A stretch of 64,000 bases of DNA from Oscillospiraceae bacterium (GTDB lineage Bacteria > Bacillota > Clostridia > Oscillospirales > Ruminococcaceae), in assembly GCA_009778065.1 (NCBI GenBank), contig WRKM01000008.1, positions 41,443-105,442 on the forward strand, read 5' to 3'. The translations under genes were made by a program, and so were the position numbers. Each line of letters opens with the position of its first letter. Position 1 is the stretch's first letter. Shown here piece after piece: positions 7,202 through 14,895 of this stretch. The notes below the pieces were generated by a model, which was not told where the DNA came from, made no database searches, and worked only from the letters and a program-made list of their open reading frames with translations.

Positions 7202-8074
7202 ATGGACGAGAATAATAAAATTCAATTGTTTGAGGATAAACGTATTCGTATGGCATGGGACGAAGAAAATGAGGAGTGGTATTTTTCCATTGTTGATGTC
7301 GTGGCTGTGCTTACAGAACAACCTACACAGCGAGGTGCAACCTTTTATTGGGGTAAACTGAAACAACGATTGAAAGAGGAAGGGTCTCAACTGTTGACAA
7401 ATTGTCAACAGTTGAAAATGACAGCTGAGGACGGCAAAAAGCGTTTGACTGATGTAGCCAATACCGAACAGCTTTTACGCATAATCCAGTCTATTCCCTC
7501 GCCCAAAGCCGAGCCGTTCAAAATGTGGCTTGCTCGCGTTGGAAGTGAGCGGATTGACGAAACGATTGACCCCGAATTGACGATTGAACGCGCTTTGGTT
7601 ACATATCTCAAAAAAGGTTATACTCGTGAATGGATTAACCAACGCTTGCAAGCCATTCAAGTGCGAAAAGAACTCACGGACGAATGGGACGACAGAGGTG
7701 TTAAACAGGGTTTGGAGTACGCCATATTAACCGATGAAATTTCAAAAGCATGGTCGGGAATGACTACGCGCCAGTATAAAAATTTCAAAGGTTTGAAAAA
7801 AGAAAACCTCCGCGATAATATGTCTACGCTGGAACTCGTCTTGAATATGCTTGCTGAAGCCACGACAACCGAAATATCAAAAACGGTGAAGCCTAAAAGT
7901 TTAAAAGAAAATAAAGAAGTTGCCAAAAGCGGCGGCGGGGTCGCCGGAAACGCCCGAAAAGAAATTGAATCAAAGACAGGAAAGCCTGTTATAACCTCGA
8001 ATAATGCAATGGATTTTTCAAGGCTCATTTCAGATATTATAGAAAGTGATGTTGGAAATAATAATGAAGAATAA
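7202..8074 (+). CDS. Bro-N domain protein, DinD-like
   Basis: A 290-residue protein starting at ATG 7202, with the GGAGGAG ribosome binding site at 7187-7193. The ATG at 7184 abuts that site and is less likely. The N-terminal 100 residues fit the Bro-N/antirepressor family (KRIRMAWDEENEEWYFSIVDVV, then WGKLKQRLKEEG and LTDVANTEQLLRII). The middle (PEPFKMWLARVGSERIDE-like) and the helical C-terminal region resemble DNA-damage-inducible protein D, which I know only loosely. Bro-N proteins often come from phage, but no other phage gene is nearby. It has its own consensus promoter and a strong terminator, so it is a stand-alone unit. DNA binding is the likely activity; the role is unknown. Confidence 0.75.
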   Translation: MDENNKIQLFEDKRIRMAWDEENEEWYFSIVDVVAVLTEQPTQRGATFYWGKLKQRLKEEGSQLLTNCQQLKMTAEDGKKRLTDVANTEQLLRIIQSIPSPKAEPFKMWLARVGSERIDETIDPELTIERALVTYLKKGYTREWINQRLQAIQVRKELTDEWDDRGVKQGLEYAILTDEISKAWSGMTTRQYKNFKGLKKENLRDNMSTLELVLNMLAEATTTEISKTVKPKSLKENKEVAKSGGGVAGNARKEIESKTGKPVITSNNAMDFSRLISDIIESDVGNNNEE

Positions 8075-8129
8075 GCATTAATAACCCCGCCCGTTCTTAC
8101 GATATAGCCTTGAAACACTCTCAGAAAGA

Positions 8130-8167
8130 ATCGGACACCGTTCAAAACTCGGTGTCCGATTGATTTT
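8130..8167 (+). terminator. Rho-independent terminator after the Bro-N gene
   Basis: ATCGGACACCG (8130-8140) pairs perfectly with CGGTGTCCGAT (8150-8160) across a 9-nt loop, followed by TGATTTTTT. It lies between two convergent genes and may also stop the minus-strand VWA gene. Confidence 0.85.
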
Positions 8168-8190
8168 TTCTATAGTTTTTGAAGTACAAG

Positions 8191-9879
8191 CTATAGCTTT
8201 TCGTAGCTTTTAACTAAGCCCACGAACTCCCACCTCAACCCGTGAGTGTCAACGCCAAGGTTCCCTGCTGCTCTTGAAATAACGGCGGATGTATTTGCAT
8301 TACCTTTATACGCCGAATCGGTCAATATGAGTCCGAACTCTGCAACAGCCGATGCGAATCCAAAATCTTGTGAAGGATTGTCTGTAAAGAATGTGGAGTT
8401 GACTTCACGCTCAACAAGACTGCTGACGTCGCCGTCGGGTTCTTTATAACGCACCTTTACGGTAAAGAAATCGTCACTGCCTGTAAGTTCAGAGGTCTGA
8501 TATTTCAAGGTTCCGCCCTCAAAACTACCGTCCGCTAAAACAATCTCGTAAAACGCCGTCACAGAGAAGCCCGCGCCAATGTCACCCGCGTCTTTTTGGT
8601 CATTATCGAAATCTTCGTTTTCGAGCCGCCTGTTATCGTAACCGATAAGGCGGTATTCTTTAACTACGCCCGGATTAAACTCAACCTGAAGCTTTAAATC
8701 CTTCGCAATAACATACATGGTCGAGTTAAATTCATCAACCAAAACCTTTTTTGCCTCTTCGATATTATCTATATAGGCGTAGTTACCATTACCGTACTTC
8801 GCTAAGTTTTCCATAGTGCTGTCTTTTAAATTACCCATTCCGTAACCGAGAACCGATAAGAATACACCACTTTCTTTCTTTTCTTCAATCAGATTTTTCA
8901 ACCCGTCCGTACTGCTGATTCCGACATTAAAATCCCCATCGGTTGCGAGTATTACACGGTTGTTACCGCCGACAATGAAGTTTTTTTCCGCAAGTTCGTA
9001 GGCTGTTTGTATGCCCTTTGAACCCGCCGTTGAACCGCCTGCGGTAAGGTTGTCGATGATATTTTTCAAATCGTTCTTTCTGTCGCCCGGCATTGAGTCA
9101 CAGACTATTCTGTCACTGCCCGCGTAGGTGACGATTGATATGACATCATTTTCATCTAAAGCATCCACCAACATTTTAAAAGATTCTATTACTAAAGGGA
9201 GTCTGTTCTGAGAATTCATAGAACCCGAAACGTCAATGAGGAAAACCACGTTGTTTTGCACCTTGTTTTCATCGCGTATCTCCGCACCCTGTATACCTAT
9301 CATGGCTAACAGATTATCTCCGTTCCAGGGGCAGGCGGCGACCTCCGCGCTGATTGAAAAAGGCATATCAGAGTTTTGCGACGGAGCGGGATAGTCGTAG
9401 TTGAAATAATTCACTAACTCTTCTATCCTGACGCCTTGCGGTTTTTGAGAGCTGTTGATAAAACGGCGCATATTGCTGTAAGAGGCGGTATTCGGGTTCG
9501 CCGAGAAGGTCGATAGCGGATTTAACACCGCATTTTTAAACCCCGATTCTTCGATTATGTTATAATCTTCGTTTGCCTCAAATTCCGCATAACGCCACTC
9601 TTCATCGGGAGAAATTCCGGCGGTGGCGGCGGGAGCGGCAGGAGCGGCGGGAGCATATGCTTCATTCTCGGCGGAATCTAAGCCAATATCGGGGGCAGCG
9701 GCATACCTTGTACTGTCTTCGTCAGCGTAAACAACATTGTTGTCATACGGAGCCGCTTCAAGAGCTTGGACATTACTGTCGCTACCTCCTAAAGAGTATT
9801 CGCTGTTTGTGCAAGCGGTAAGCGCGAAGATAAGTAATAGTGCGAGTAAAGCTTTAAACGGGTATTTTCTTTTTTTCAT
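8191..9879 (-). CDS. VWA-domain lipoprotein (YfbK-like)
   Basis: A 562-residue surface lipoprotein. The signal peptide ends in the lipobox LTAC (MKKRKYPFKALLALLLIFALTAC). A low-complexity Ala/Pro linker follows (about residues 70-90). Next comes the conserved lead-in of YfbK-type proteins (NMRRFINSS, VRIEELVNYFNYDYP), then a von Willebrand A domain with the metal-ion site DVSGS at residues 216-220 and the later ATDGDFNVGI. The C-terminal third matches the DUF3520-like tail of this family. VWA domains bind protein ligands in a metal-dependent way; the ligand is unknown. Its promoter (9971-10000) has a phased array of direct repeats upstream, suggesting control by an activator or repressor. Confidence 0.88.
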   Translation of the reverse strand: MKKRKYPFKALLALLLIFALTACTNSEYSLGGSDSNVQALEAAPYDNNVVYADEDSTRYAAAPDIGLDSAENEAYAPAAPAAPAATAGISPDEEWRYAEFEANEDYNIIEESGFKNAVLNPLSTFSANPNTASYSNMRRFINSSQKPQGVRIEELVNYFNYDYPAPSQNSDMPFSISAEVAACPWNGDNLLAMIGIQGAEIRDENKVQNNVVFLIDVSGSMNSQNRLPLVIESFKMLVDALDENDVISIVTYAGSDRIVCDSMPGDRKNDLKNIIDNLTAGGSTAGSKGIQTAYELAEKNFIVGGNNRVILATDGDFNVGISSTDGLKNLIEEKKESGVFLSVLGYGMGNLKDSTMENLAKYGNGNYAYIDNIEEAKKVLVDEFNSTMYVIAKDLKLQVEFNPGVVKEYRLIGYDNRRLENEDFDNDQKDAGDIGAGFSVTAFYEIVLADGSFEGGTLKYQTSELTGSDDFFTVKVRYKEPDGDVSSLVEREVNSTFFTDNPSQDFGFASAVAEFGLILTDSAYKGNANTSAVISRAAGNLGVDTHGLRWEFVGLVKSYEKL

Positions 9880-9970
9880 GATGAACTCCTTTCAGTTTCG
9901 GCTTATAATCATAACATGATTTACATAGCCAAAAGGTTGCAAATTTTGGAAATTTTCTTTCCTTGCTCGT

Positions 9971-10000
9971 ATTATATACCCGCCAAAACCGCATTGTCAA
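9971..10000 (-). promoter_or_regulatory. Promoter of the VWA lipoprotein gene
   Basis: Read on the minus strand, TTGACA (9995-10000) and TATAAT (9971-9976) are separated by 18 bp. The start would be near 9963, giving a leader of about 85 nt. The -35 box overlaps the innermost, degenerate copy of the repeat array. Confidence 0.65.
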
Positions 10001-10095
10001 GCAAATATCCGAATTGTAATCACCATGTATCCGAACTGTAATAAAAGGACGTTTTTTTGAAACCGTATTGTAATAAAAATTAACCGTATTGTAAT
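9989..10095. repeat. Phased array of 12-bp direct repeats (CCGWAYTGTAAT)
   Basis: Copies begin at 9989 (degenerate: CCGCATTGTCAA), 10009 (CCGAATTGTAAT), 10031 (CCGAACTGTAAT), 10063 (CCGTATTGTAAT) and 10084 (CCGTATTGTAAT). The spacings are 20, 22, 32 and 21 bp, close to 2, 2, 3 and 2 helical turns, so all sites face the same side of the DNA. The array extends upstream from the -35 box of the VWA promoter. This arrangement suggests binding of several copies of one regulator. The divergent AlgI promoter begins 70 bp beyond it. The rest of the 9880-10235 gap is AT-rich without a gene. Confidence 0.65.
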
Positions 10096-10163
10096 ATTTA
10101 CCATGGAGATAAACACATTAAAAAGCTCGGATTGTTAAATAAGCTGAATATTAATTTGGGGTC

Positions 10164-10193
10164 TTGACAAGTATAACCACTATAGTATAGAAT
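10164..10193 (+). promoter_or_regulatory. Promoter of the O-acetylation operon
   Basis: TTGACA at 10164-10169 is followed by overlapping -10 candidates: TATAGA (10186-10191, 16-bp spacer) and TAGAAT (10188-10193, 18-bp spacer). It lies about 45 bp before the acyltransferase start. Confidence 0.6.
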
Positions 10194-10235
10194 TAAGATT
10201 AGACATAGTTAGAGTTTTTTCACGAGGTTTATTTT

Positions 10236-11594
10236 ATGATTTTTGCCGACCTTTTATTTCTTTTTGCCTTCTTACCGCTTAATTTGTTAATTTACTTCAT
10301 ATTTAAGAAAACCGCCTTCAGAAATATAGTTCTCGTGGCGTTTTCGTTGTTTTTCTACGCATGGGGAGAACCTGTGATGGTTTTTCTCTTAATCATAACA
10401 GCGGAAATAAACCGTATTCTCGCCTTTTATACCGAAAAGCACAGAGGCACAAAAAAGGGCAAAGCGTTCGCAATAACCGCAGTCGCCGTAACCCTGTCTT
10501 TATTAGCCGTGTTTAAGTACGGCGGGATGTTCGCCTTACCGTTTAAGCCTTCGTTACCGATAGGAATCAGTTTTTACTCGTTTCAGATAATATCGTATGT
10601 TACAGATGTTTATAAAGGTCGAATAAAAGCGCAAAAGAGCCGCTTAAAATTTCTCATGTATGTCTCTCTTTATCCCCAACTCATCGCAGGACCGATTGTC
10701 CGATACAGCGATATAGCGGAAGAAATAGACGATAGGCGCGTAACTGCCGAGAATTTCAGTACGGGAGTGACGAGGTTCACGCTCGGTTTAGCCAAAAAAG
10801 TAATCTTAGCCAACCAAATCGGCTCAGCGGCTGAATCCATTTTAGGCGGTGATGCAAGCGTTCTTTCGGTAACGGGGGCATGGCTCGGAGTGGCACTGTT
10901 CGCGTTACAGATTTACTATGATTTTTCCGGGTACTCAGATATGGCTATAGGTTTAGGAAGGATTTTCGGTTTCACTTTCCCCGAAAACTTCAATTATCCG
11001 TATATATCAAGTTCAATCACCGAATTTTGGCGCAGATGGCACATGACATTGGGTGGTTTTTTCCGCGATTATGTGTATATTCCGCTCGGCGGCGGCAGAC
11101 GTCATATTTGGAGAAACCTACTCATAACATGGTTTTTGACAGGATTATGGCACGGTGCAAGTTGGAACTTTGCGCTGTGGGGACTGTATTTCGGCGTATT
11201 AATAATAATTGAGAAAGCGTTTTTATTAAAGCTTTGTGAAAAGCTCCCCGCCATTATTAAAATCCCGACTACCCTGCTTTTTGTGACCTTCGGGTGGGCA
11301 ATATTCTACTTTACTGATTTTAATAAAATGTTAATTTTCATTAAGAGCCTTTTGGGACTTAATAATGCGGGAATGTTCGATATTATAACACCGAATATTA
11401 TTTATGATAAACTCTTTCTCGTGATAGCCGCCATTATACTGTGTGCACCCATCGGCAGATATATCGAATCGGCGATGAACAAGCTCGGCTTTGCTCGCTT
11501 CATTATCCCTTTTTTAAACGCCGCTATCATAATCATTTGTGCTGTAATGTTAGTCGGAAGCACATATAATCCGTTTTTGTACTACAGATTCTAA
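10236..11594 (+). CDS. MBOAT-family O-acyltransferase (AlgI/DltB-like)
   Basis: A 452-residue integral membrane protein with about ten hydrophobic segments. It carries the MBOAT/AlgI hallmarks: YPQLIAGPIVRYSDI, the loop SITEFWRRWHMTLGGFFRDYVYIPLGG, and LTGLWHGASWNFALWG, in which His at about residue 306 is the catalytic His of the family. AlgI-type enzymes move acetyl groups across the membrane to a periplasmic or extracellular O-acetyltransferase that modifies polysaccharide. The AlgX/AlgJ-like partner follows 17 bp downstream. No alginate or cellulose synthesis genes are in the window, so the acceptor polymer is unknown; peptidoglycan, teichoic acid or a capsule are all possible. Confidence 0.9.
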   Translation: MIFADLLFLFAFLPLNLLIYFIFKKTAFRNIVLVAFSLFFYAWGEPVMVFLLIITAEINRILAFYTEKHRGTKKGKAFAITAVAVTLSLLAVFKYGGMFALPFKPSLPIGISFYSFQIISYVTDVYKGRIKAQKSRLKFLMYVSLYPQLIAGPIVRYSDIAEEIDDRRVTAENFSTGVTRFTLGLAKKVILANQIGSAAESILGGDASVLSVTGAWLGVALFALQIYYDFSGYSDMAIGLGRIFGFTFPENFNYPYISSSITEFWRRWHMTLGGFFRDYVYIPLGGGRRHIWRNLLITWFLTGLWHGASWNFALWGLYFGVLIIIEKAFLLKLCEKLPAIIKIPTTLLFVTFGWAIFYFTDFNKMLIFIKSLLGLNNAGMFDIITPNIIYDKLFLVIAAIILCAPIGRYIESAMNKLGFARFIIPFLNAAIIIICAVMLVGSTYNPFLYYRF

Positions 11595-11611
11595 CGGGAG
11601 GAAATAAAAAA

Positions 11612-13027
11612 ATGCAGAATAAATTTCATCGGTTTAATATCGCGGTTTTTGTGCTGGTCCTTGCGGTTATCAGCCCGTTTTTATTCCTTGCTCCGAGGAC
11701 TTATATCTCAGAAACCGAAAGACGGGAGTTGGAGCAGTTTCCCGTATTCTCGTGGGACAATCTTTTTTCGGGTGAATATACAAGGAAAATCGGTATTTAT
11801 TTTTCGGATACCGTACCCATGCGCGAGAACTTAACCGAAGCATCCGCAATAATTAAAAACATGATGGGTATAAGGATTGACGGAGTGAAACTGCATAATA
11901 TCATAATAACCGAAATACCCGAGCCTGTTCCGCCTACGGCTTTAACCCCGCAGTCTGAAAACAATAAACCCGCAAACGATGCTGTTAATATCTCACCCAC
12001 GCCCGGAACATCCGATAGTACCGCGGTTTCCGAGTCCGATATTGAAACAGGCACAGCGTCGGAAACAGATTCATACACACCCGTATGGGACGGAGTTATA
12101 GAAGATGCCGTATCAGCACCCGATGGTGTAGCGGATATTGCCAACAATGGTATTCTCGTTTATCAAAACCGCGGTCTTATGCTGTACGGCGGCAGTTATG
12201 CACAGGGTTCAAACTACGCCGCAGTACTCAACTCATACAGGCAAAGGCTCAGCGATGATACAAAGCTGTATTCGATGCTCATTCCCACGGCTGTTGAATT
12301 CTATTGTCCGAGTAATTACAGGAGCCTTAGCGGCGACCAACGCGGGAATATAAACCATATAACCTCACTTCTTGACCCCGGTATAACGCCGATAAACGTC
12401 TATTCCGCACTCGCCGCACAGATAAGCGAGGAAATTTTTCTGAGGACAGACCACCACTGGGCTCCGTTAGGCGCCTATTATGCCGCCGAGGAATTCGCCA
12501 AGACGGCGGGAGTACCCTTCACGCAACTTTCGGATTATGAAAAAGTAACCGTCCCCGGTTATGTGGGGACGATGTACGGTTATTCAGGCGATATACGAAT
12601 CAAAAACAATCCCGAGGATTTTGTTTATTATAAGCCGCCAAACACCTACAATACAGTCTATTACAATTACGATAATCCCGAAGTCCCTATTCACGCTCCG
12701 CTTTTCATAACGCAGGGTGCCGGGACTTCATACAGTGTTTTTATGGGCGGCGATGCTAAAATAACGCATATTTTCACCGATGTGGAAAACGGGCGTAAAG
12801 TAGCTGTTTTTAAAGACAGCTTCGGTAATGCGTTAGTGCCTTTCTTGGTCGGTTCATTTGAGGAAATAATCGTTATTGACATACGTTATTTCCCGTACAG
12901 CGCGATAGAGTACCTCCAAATACACGAGGTAACGGACGTACTTTTCGCTAATAATATTTTCGCCGCAAATACAGCGGGAATGATTAATCATTTAAAAGAC
13001 ATCATGGATGTTTCCGAAGAATTTTAG
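11612..13027 (+). CDS. DHHW/AlgX-like extracellular O-acetyltransferase partner
   Basis: A 471-residue exported protein. An N-terminal membrane anchor (residues about 8-28) is followed by the family opening SETERRELEQFPVFSWDNLFSGEYTRK-like region, a Ser/Thr/Pro-rich disordered insert (about residues 110-175), and the SGNH-like catalytic domain with LRTDHHWAPLGAYYAA. The signature Asp280-His281-His282-Trp283 is intact, and FKDSFGNALVPFL carries the probable nucleophile Ser. AlgJ/AlgX/DHHW proteins receive acetyl groups from an MBOAT protein and place them on polysaccharide outside the cell. Translation follows a CGGGAGGAAA ribosome binding site just after the AlgI-like gene, so the two form one unit. 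Confidence 0.88.
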   Translation: MQNKFHRFNIAVFVLVLAVISPFLFLAPRTYISETERRELEQFPVFSWDNLFSGEYTRKIGIYFSDTVPMRENLTEASAIIKNMMGIRIDGVKLHNIIITEIPEPVPPTALTPQSENNKPANDAVNISPTPGTSDSTAVSESDIETGTASETDSYTPVWDGVIEDAVSAPDGVADIANNGILVYQNRGLMLYGGSYAQGSNYAAVLNSYRQRLSDDTKLYSMLIPTAVEFYCPSNYRSLSGDQRGNINHITSLLDPGITPINVYSALAAQISEEIFLRTDHHWAPLGAYYAAEEFAKTAGVPFTQLSDYEKVTVPGYVGTMYGYSGDIRIKNNPEDFVYYKPPNTYNTVYYNYDNPEVPIHAPLFITQGAGTSYSVFMGGDAKITHIFTDVENGRKVAVFKDSFGNALVPFLVGSFEEIIVIDIRYFPYSAIEYLQIHEVTDVLFANNIFAANTAGMINHLKDIMDVSEEF

Positions 13028-13061
13028 TTTATCCTCTTTTTAGCGCAGTTTTAACAAGCGC

Positions 13062-13091
13062 TTGACATTGATGGGATTTCCATGCTATAAT
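13062..13091 (+). promoter_or_regulatory. Promoter of the sigma/anti-sigma pair
   Basis: TTGACA (13062-13067) and TATAAT (13086-13091) with an 18-bp spacer. It looks like a housekeeping promoter rather than an autoregulated ECF-type one. Confidence 0.65.
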
Positions 13092-13139
13092 TACTTTTAT
13101 ATAGTAAAATATAGATATGTGACAAAAAGAGGTGTAAAT

Positions 13140-13694
13140 ATGTTCTTTATAATGCTTTCGACAATTGAGGACGAACAGGAGCGATTGAGAATAGCTGATA
13201 TTTACGAAGAATATCGTTATATGTGCCTACATAGAGCCTTAACTATTACAAAAGACCAACAAATGGCTGAGGATGCTGTAGGTGATGCTTTTGTCGAGGT
13301 AATAAAGCACAAGGAAAAAATATTTTCATTAGATTGTAACCAATTGCCCTCTTATATCGTTACTATAACAAAGAATAAAGCGAGAGATTTATTAAGAAAG
13401 AACAAAAGAAAATCGGATTTAGATGACGATTGGGAAAACAGTCTTGAATCGGACGAGATTCCTATTGACGAGCAAGTTATCAGCAAAATGGGTTTTGAGC
13501 GATTGCTAAACCTTATGGCGAGTCTTGACGAAAAATATAAAATTGTTCTCGAAATGAAATATGTTTTAGATTTATCTACGAACGAGATTTCACAAATGCT
13601 AAATATCAGCAATGACAATGTAAAAACACGGCTCTTTCGGGCGCGAACGCAGTTAAGAAAGCTACTCGGAAGCGAGGTGACGGCTAATGCCTAA
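13140..13694 (+). CDS. Sigma-70-family (ECF-like) RNA polymerase sigma factor
   Basis: A 184-residue sigma factor. I start it at ATG 13140 (MFFIMLSTIEDEQERL) behind GAGGTG, because upstream in-frame sequence contains the promoter. Region 2 is visible in DIYEEYRYMCLHRALTITKD, with AEDAVGDAFVEVIKH and a basic DNA-melting segment ITKNKARDLLRKNKRK. An acidic linker joins it to region 4, with the helix-turn-helix DLSTNEISQMLNISNDNVKTRLFRARTQLRKLL. It overlaps the next gene by 8 bp. That gene encodes a single-span membrane protein, the usual layout of an ECF sigma factor and its anti-sigma factor. The regulon is unknown; the secreted proteins just downstream are candidate targets (inference). Confidence 0.9.
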   Translation: MFFIMLSTIEDEQERLRIADIYEEYRYMCLHRALTITKDQQMAEDAVGDAFVEVIKHKEKIFSLDCNQLPSYIVTITKNKARDLLRKNKRKSDLDDDWENSLESDEIPIDEQVISKMGFERLLNLMASLDEKYKIVLEMKYVLDLSTNEISQMLNISNDNVKTRLFRARTQLRKLLGSEVTANA

Positions 13695-14397
13695 CATTAT
13701 TCTCGGAAACTTAGAAAATAATGACAGCTTGTTTGAAGCGTTTTTAAGGCAAGCCGTTATTATCAACCACCAAAACGAAATGGCGGCAATACCGCCGCGC
13801 AAAGAATTAGAAAAGATGTATGCTTTTTCAAACGAACACAACCTAAGAATGAAAAAGTTGTTCGCGGCTGATAAGCGGCAGGAGACTTTTGCTGTTGTTA
13901 TTAAATGTATCAAGGTCGCGGTTATTGCCGCGTGCGTGTCGGCGACAATGTTGTTCTTCACGCTTTTAACCTCGGCTGATTTCAGAAAGGCAGTCGGCGA
14001 TGTTATTGTAACATGGTTTGACAAATTCACAGAATTTCGCTCGTCTCAAGGAAGCGAAGATTTCACCGAACGCGACTGGTCTCCGAAGTATCTGCCGGAG
14101 GGGTTCACCTTAGTTGATACAATCGGAACAACCGGATTTATGTTTACAAATACGGAAGAAGTACGTATTATATTTAATTATAAAGAAATCGATTCTTCAA
14201 CCTCTGTAGATAACGAAGATATGAAATATAGTGTGATTGTCGAAGACGAAATAATTTATCATTTATTTGAAACAATTATTAAAGACGATAAGTACGAAGA
14301 TAATGTGATTGTTTGGGACATGGACGGATATAGATTTACTGTTATGGGAAATTATAATATTGATGAGCTTGTAAAAATCGCACTCTCAGTTAATTAA
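13687..14397 (+). CDS. Probable anti-sigma factor, single-span membrane protein with DUF4367-like domain
   Basis: A 236-residue protein. The N-terminal 70 residues are cytoplasmic and helical. A transmembrane segment follows at about residues 76-98 (CIKVAVIAACVSATMLFFTLL). The extracytoplasmic C-terminus has the DUF4367-like motif SPKYLPEGFTLVDTIG, then a mixed beta domain ending in VIVWDMDGYRFTVMGN. Overlap with the sigma factor gene by 8 bp and this topology support an anti-sigma role. No HxxxCxxC zinc anti-sigma motif is present, so it would not be a ZAS-type protein. The extracellular domain is the presumed sensor. Confidence 0.75.
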   Translation: MPNIILGNLENNDSLFEAFLRQAVIINHQNEMAAIPPRKELEKMYAFSNEHNLRMKKLFAADKRQETFAVVIKCIKVAVIAACVSATMLFFTLLTSADFRKAVGDVIVTWFDKFTEFRSSQGSEDFTERDWSPKYLPEGFTLVDTIGTTGFMFTNTEEVRIIFNYKEIDSSTSVDNEDMKYSVIVEDEIIYHLFETIIKDDKYEDNVIVWDMDGYRFTVMGNYNIDELVKIALSVN

Positions 14398-14525
14398 AAT
14401 ATTTTTATGTCTCGAAACGCATCTTTCGTAACCTCAAGTGATGTTTTGTGAATTATGTACAAAAATATAGAAGAATAATTGTAGTTATGTACAAACATTG
14501 AATTTTTTTGTAAAATCCTGTAACC

Positions 14526-14585
14526 TCACCTCCTTTGAAAACGTTAGTATATCAGACAGGCAAAATTTCAAAGTAAAGGAGGTGA
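14526..14585 (+). promoter_or_regulatory. Shine-Dalgarno / anti-Shine-Dalgarno hairpin before the truncated gene
   Basis: CACCTCCTTTGAAA (around 14526-14539) is complementary to TTTCAAAG and AAGGAGGTG (around 14567-14585), with a 5-nt bulge. The near-perfect ribosome binding site AAAGGAGGTG would be trapped in a hairpin. The protein that would have been controlled is now only a remnant. The rest of 14398-14525 holds no gene that I can see. Confidence 0.4.
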
Positions 14586-14591
14586 AAAAAC

Positions 14592-14751
14592 TTGGTCGGG
14601 ATTAACTTCATCATCATCGTACCTAAGCTTTAGCGGTACATACTCCCCTGTGAGCAAGGGCGAAACCTACCGCTTAGAAGTATCGGCGACAGTCAAAACG
14701 ACAAGCGGCGTTACAGAAAGCGTAAATCACCATTTTGATAAGACTTATTAG
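14592..14751 (+). pseudogene. Truncated C-terminal remnant of a small secreted protein (copy 1)
   Basis: An open frame without a start encodes ...TSSSSYLSFSGTYSPVSKGETYRLEVSATVKTTSGVTESVNHHFDKTY and stops at 14749-14751 (quoted here in part: GTYSPVSKGETYRLEVSAT then VKTTSGVTESV). I recognise this ending from a family of small exported Firmicute proteins with a signal peptide and a beta-rich domain. Both are missing here. A strong ribosome binding site at 14577-14584 is followed by a TTG that would read a different frame and stop after 13 codons, consistent with an internal deletion. Copy 2 ends at 16884. Confidence 0.55.
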
Positions 14752-14891
14752 TTTATTGTTGCAATGGAACTAATAATTATTGAAAGGGGTGAGTCCGGTG
14801 GGCTGAGAAATTTAATCCTATTTAAAGTAAATCAAGAATTAAAAACATATCTCAAATTTGAGATAGCCTCGAAATGAGGTAGAAAGGTAAA
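14659..14891 (+). repeat. 233-bp near-identical direct repeat, copy 1
   Basis: This stretch matches 16792-17024 with a constant offset of 2133 bp and, by eye, a single base difference (GTCAAAA against GTTAAAA). It contains the last 30 codons of the remnant gene, a noncoding leader of about 140 bp, the palindrome ATCTCAAATTTGAGAT, the small hairpin CCTCGAAATGAGG, and the ribosome binding site of the next lipoprotein gene. Identity stops within 5 bp of each downstream start codon. Confidence 0.9.
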
Positions 14892-14895
14892 CAGT

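Noticed and set aside
7657..8145. 162-codon minus-strand frame opposite the Bro-N gene
   Set aside because: It crosses the terminator and has no domain or ribosome binding site.
9989..10095. Small CRISPR array or plasmid-type iterons
   Set aside because: The repeats are only 12 bp, the intervals are 8-20 bp, and there is no cas or rep gene. An operator array fits the promoter position better.
14520..14545. End of a 16S rRNA gene, because CACCTCCTTT matches its tail
   Set aside because: The flanking bases do not match 16S rRNA, and the complement is nearby, so it is a local hairpin.
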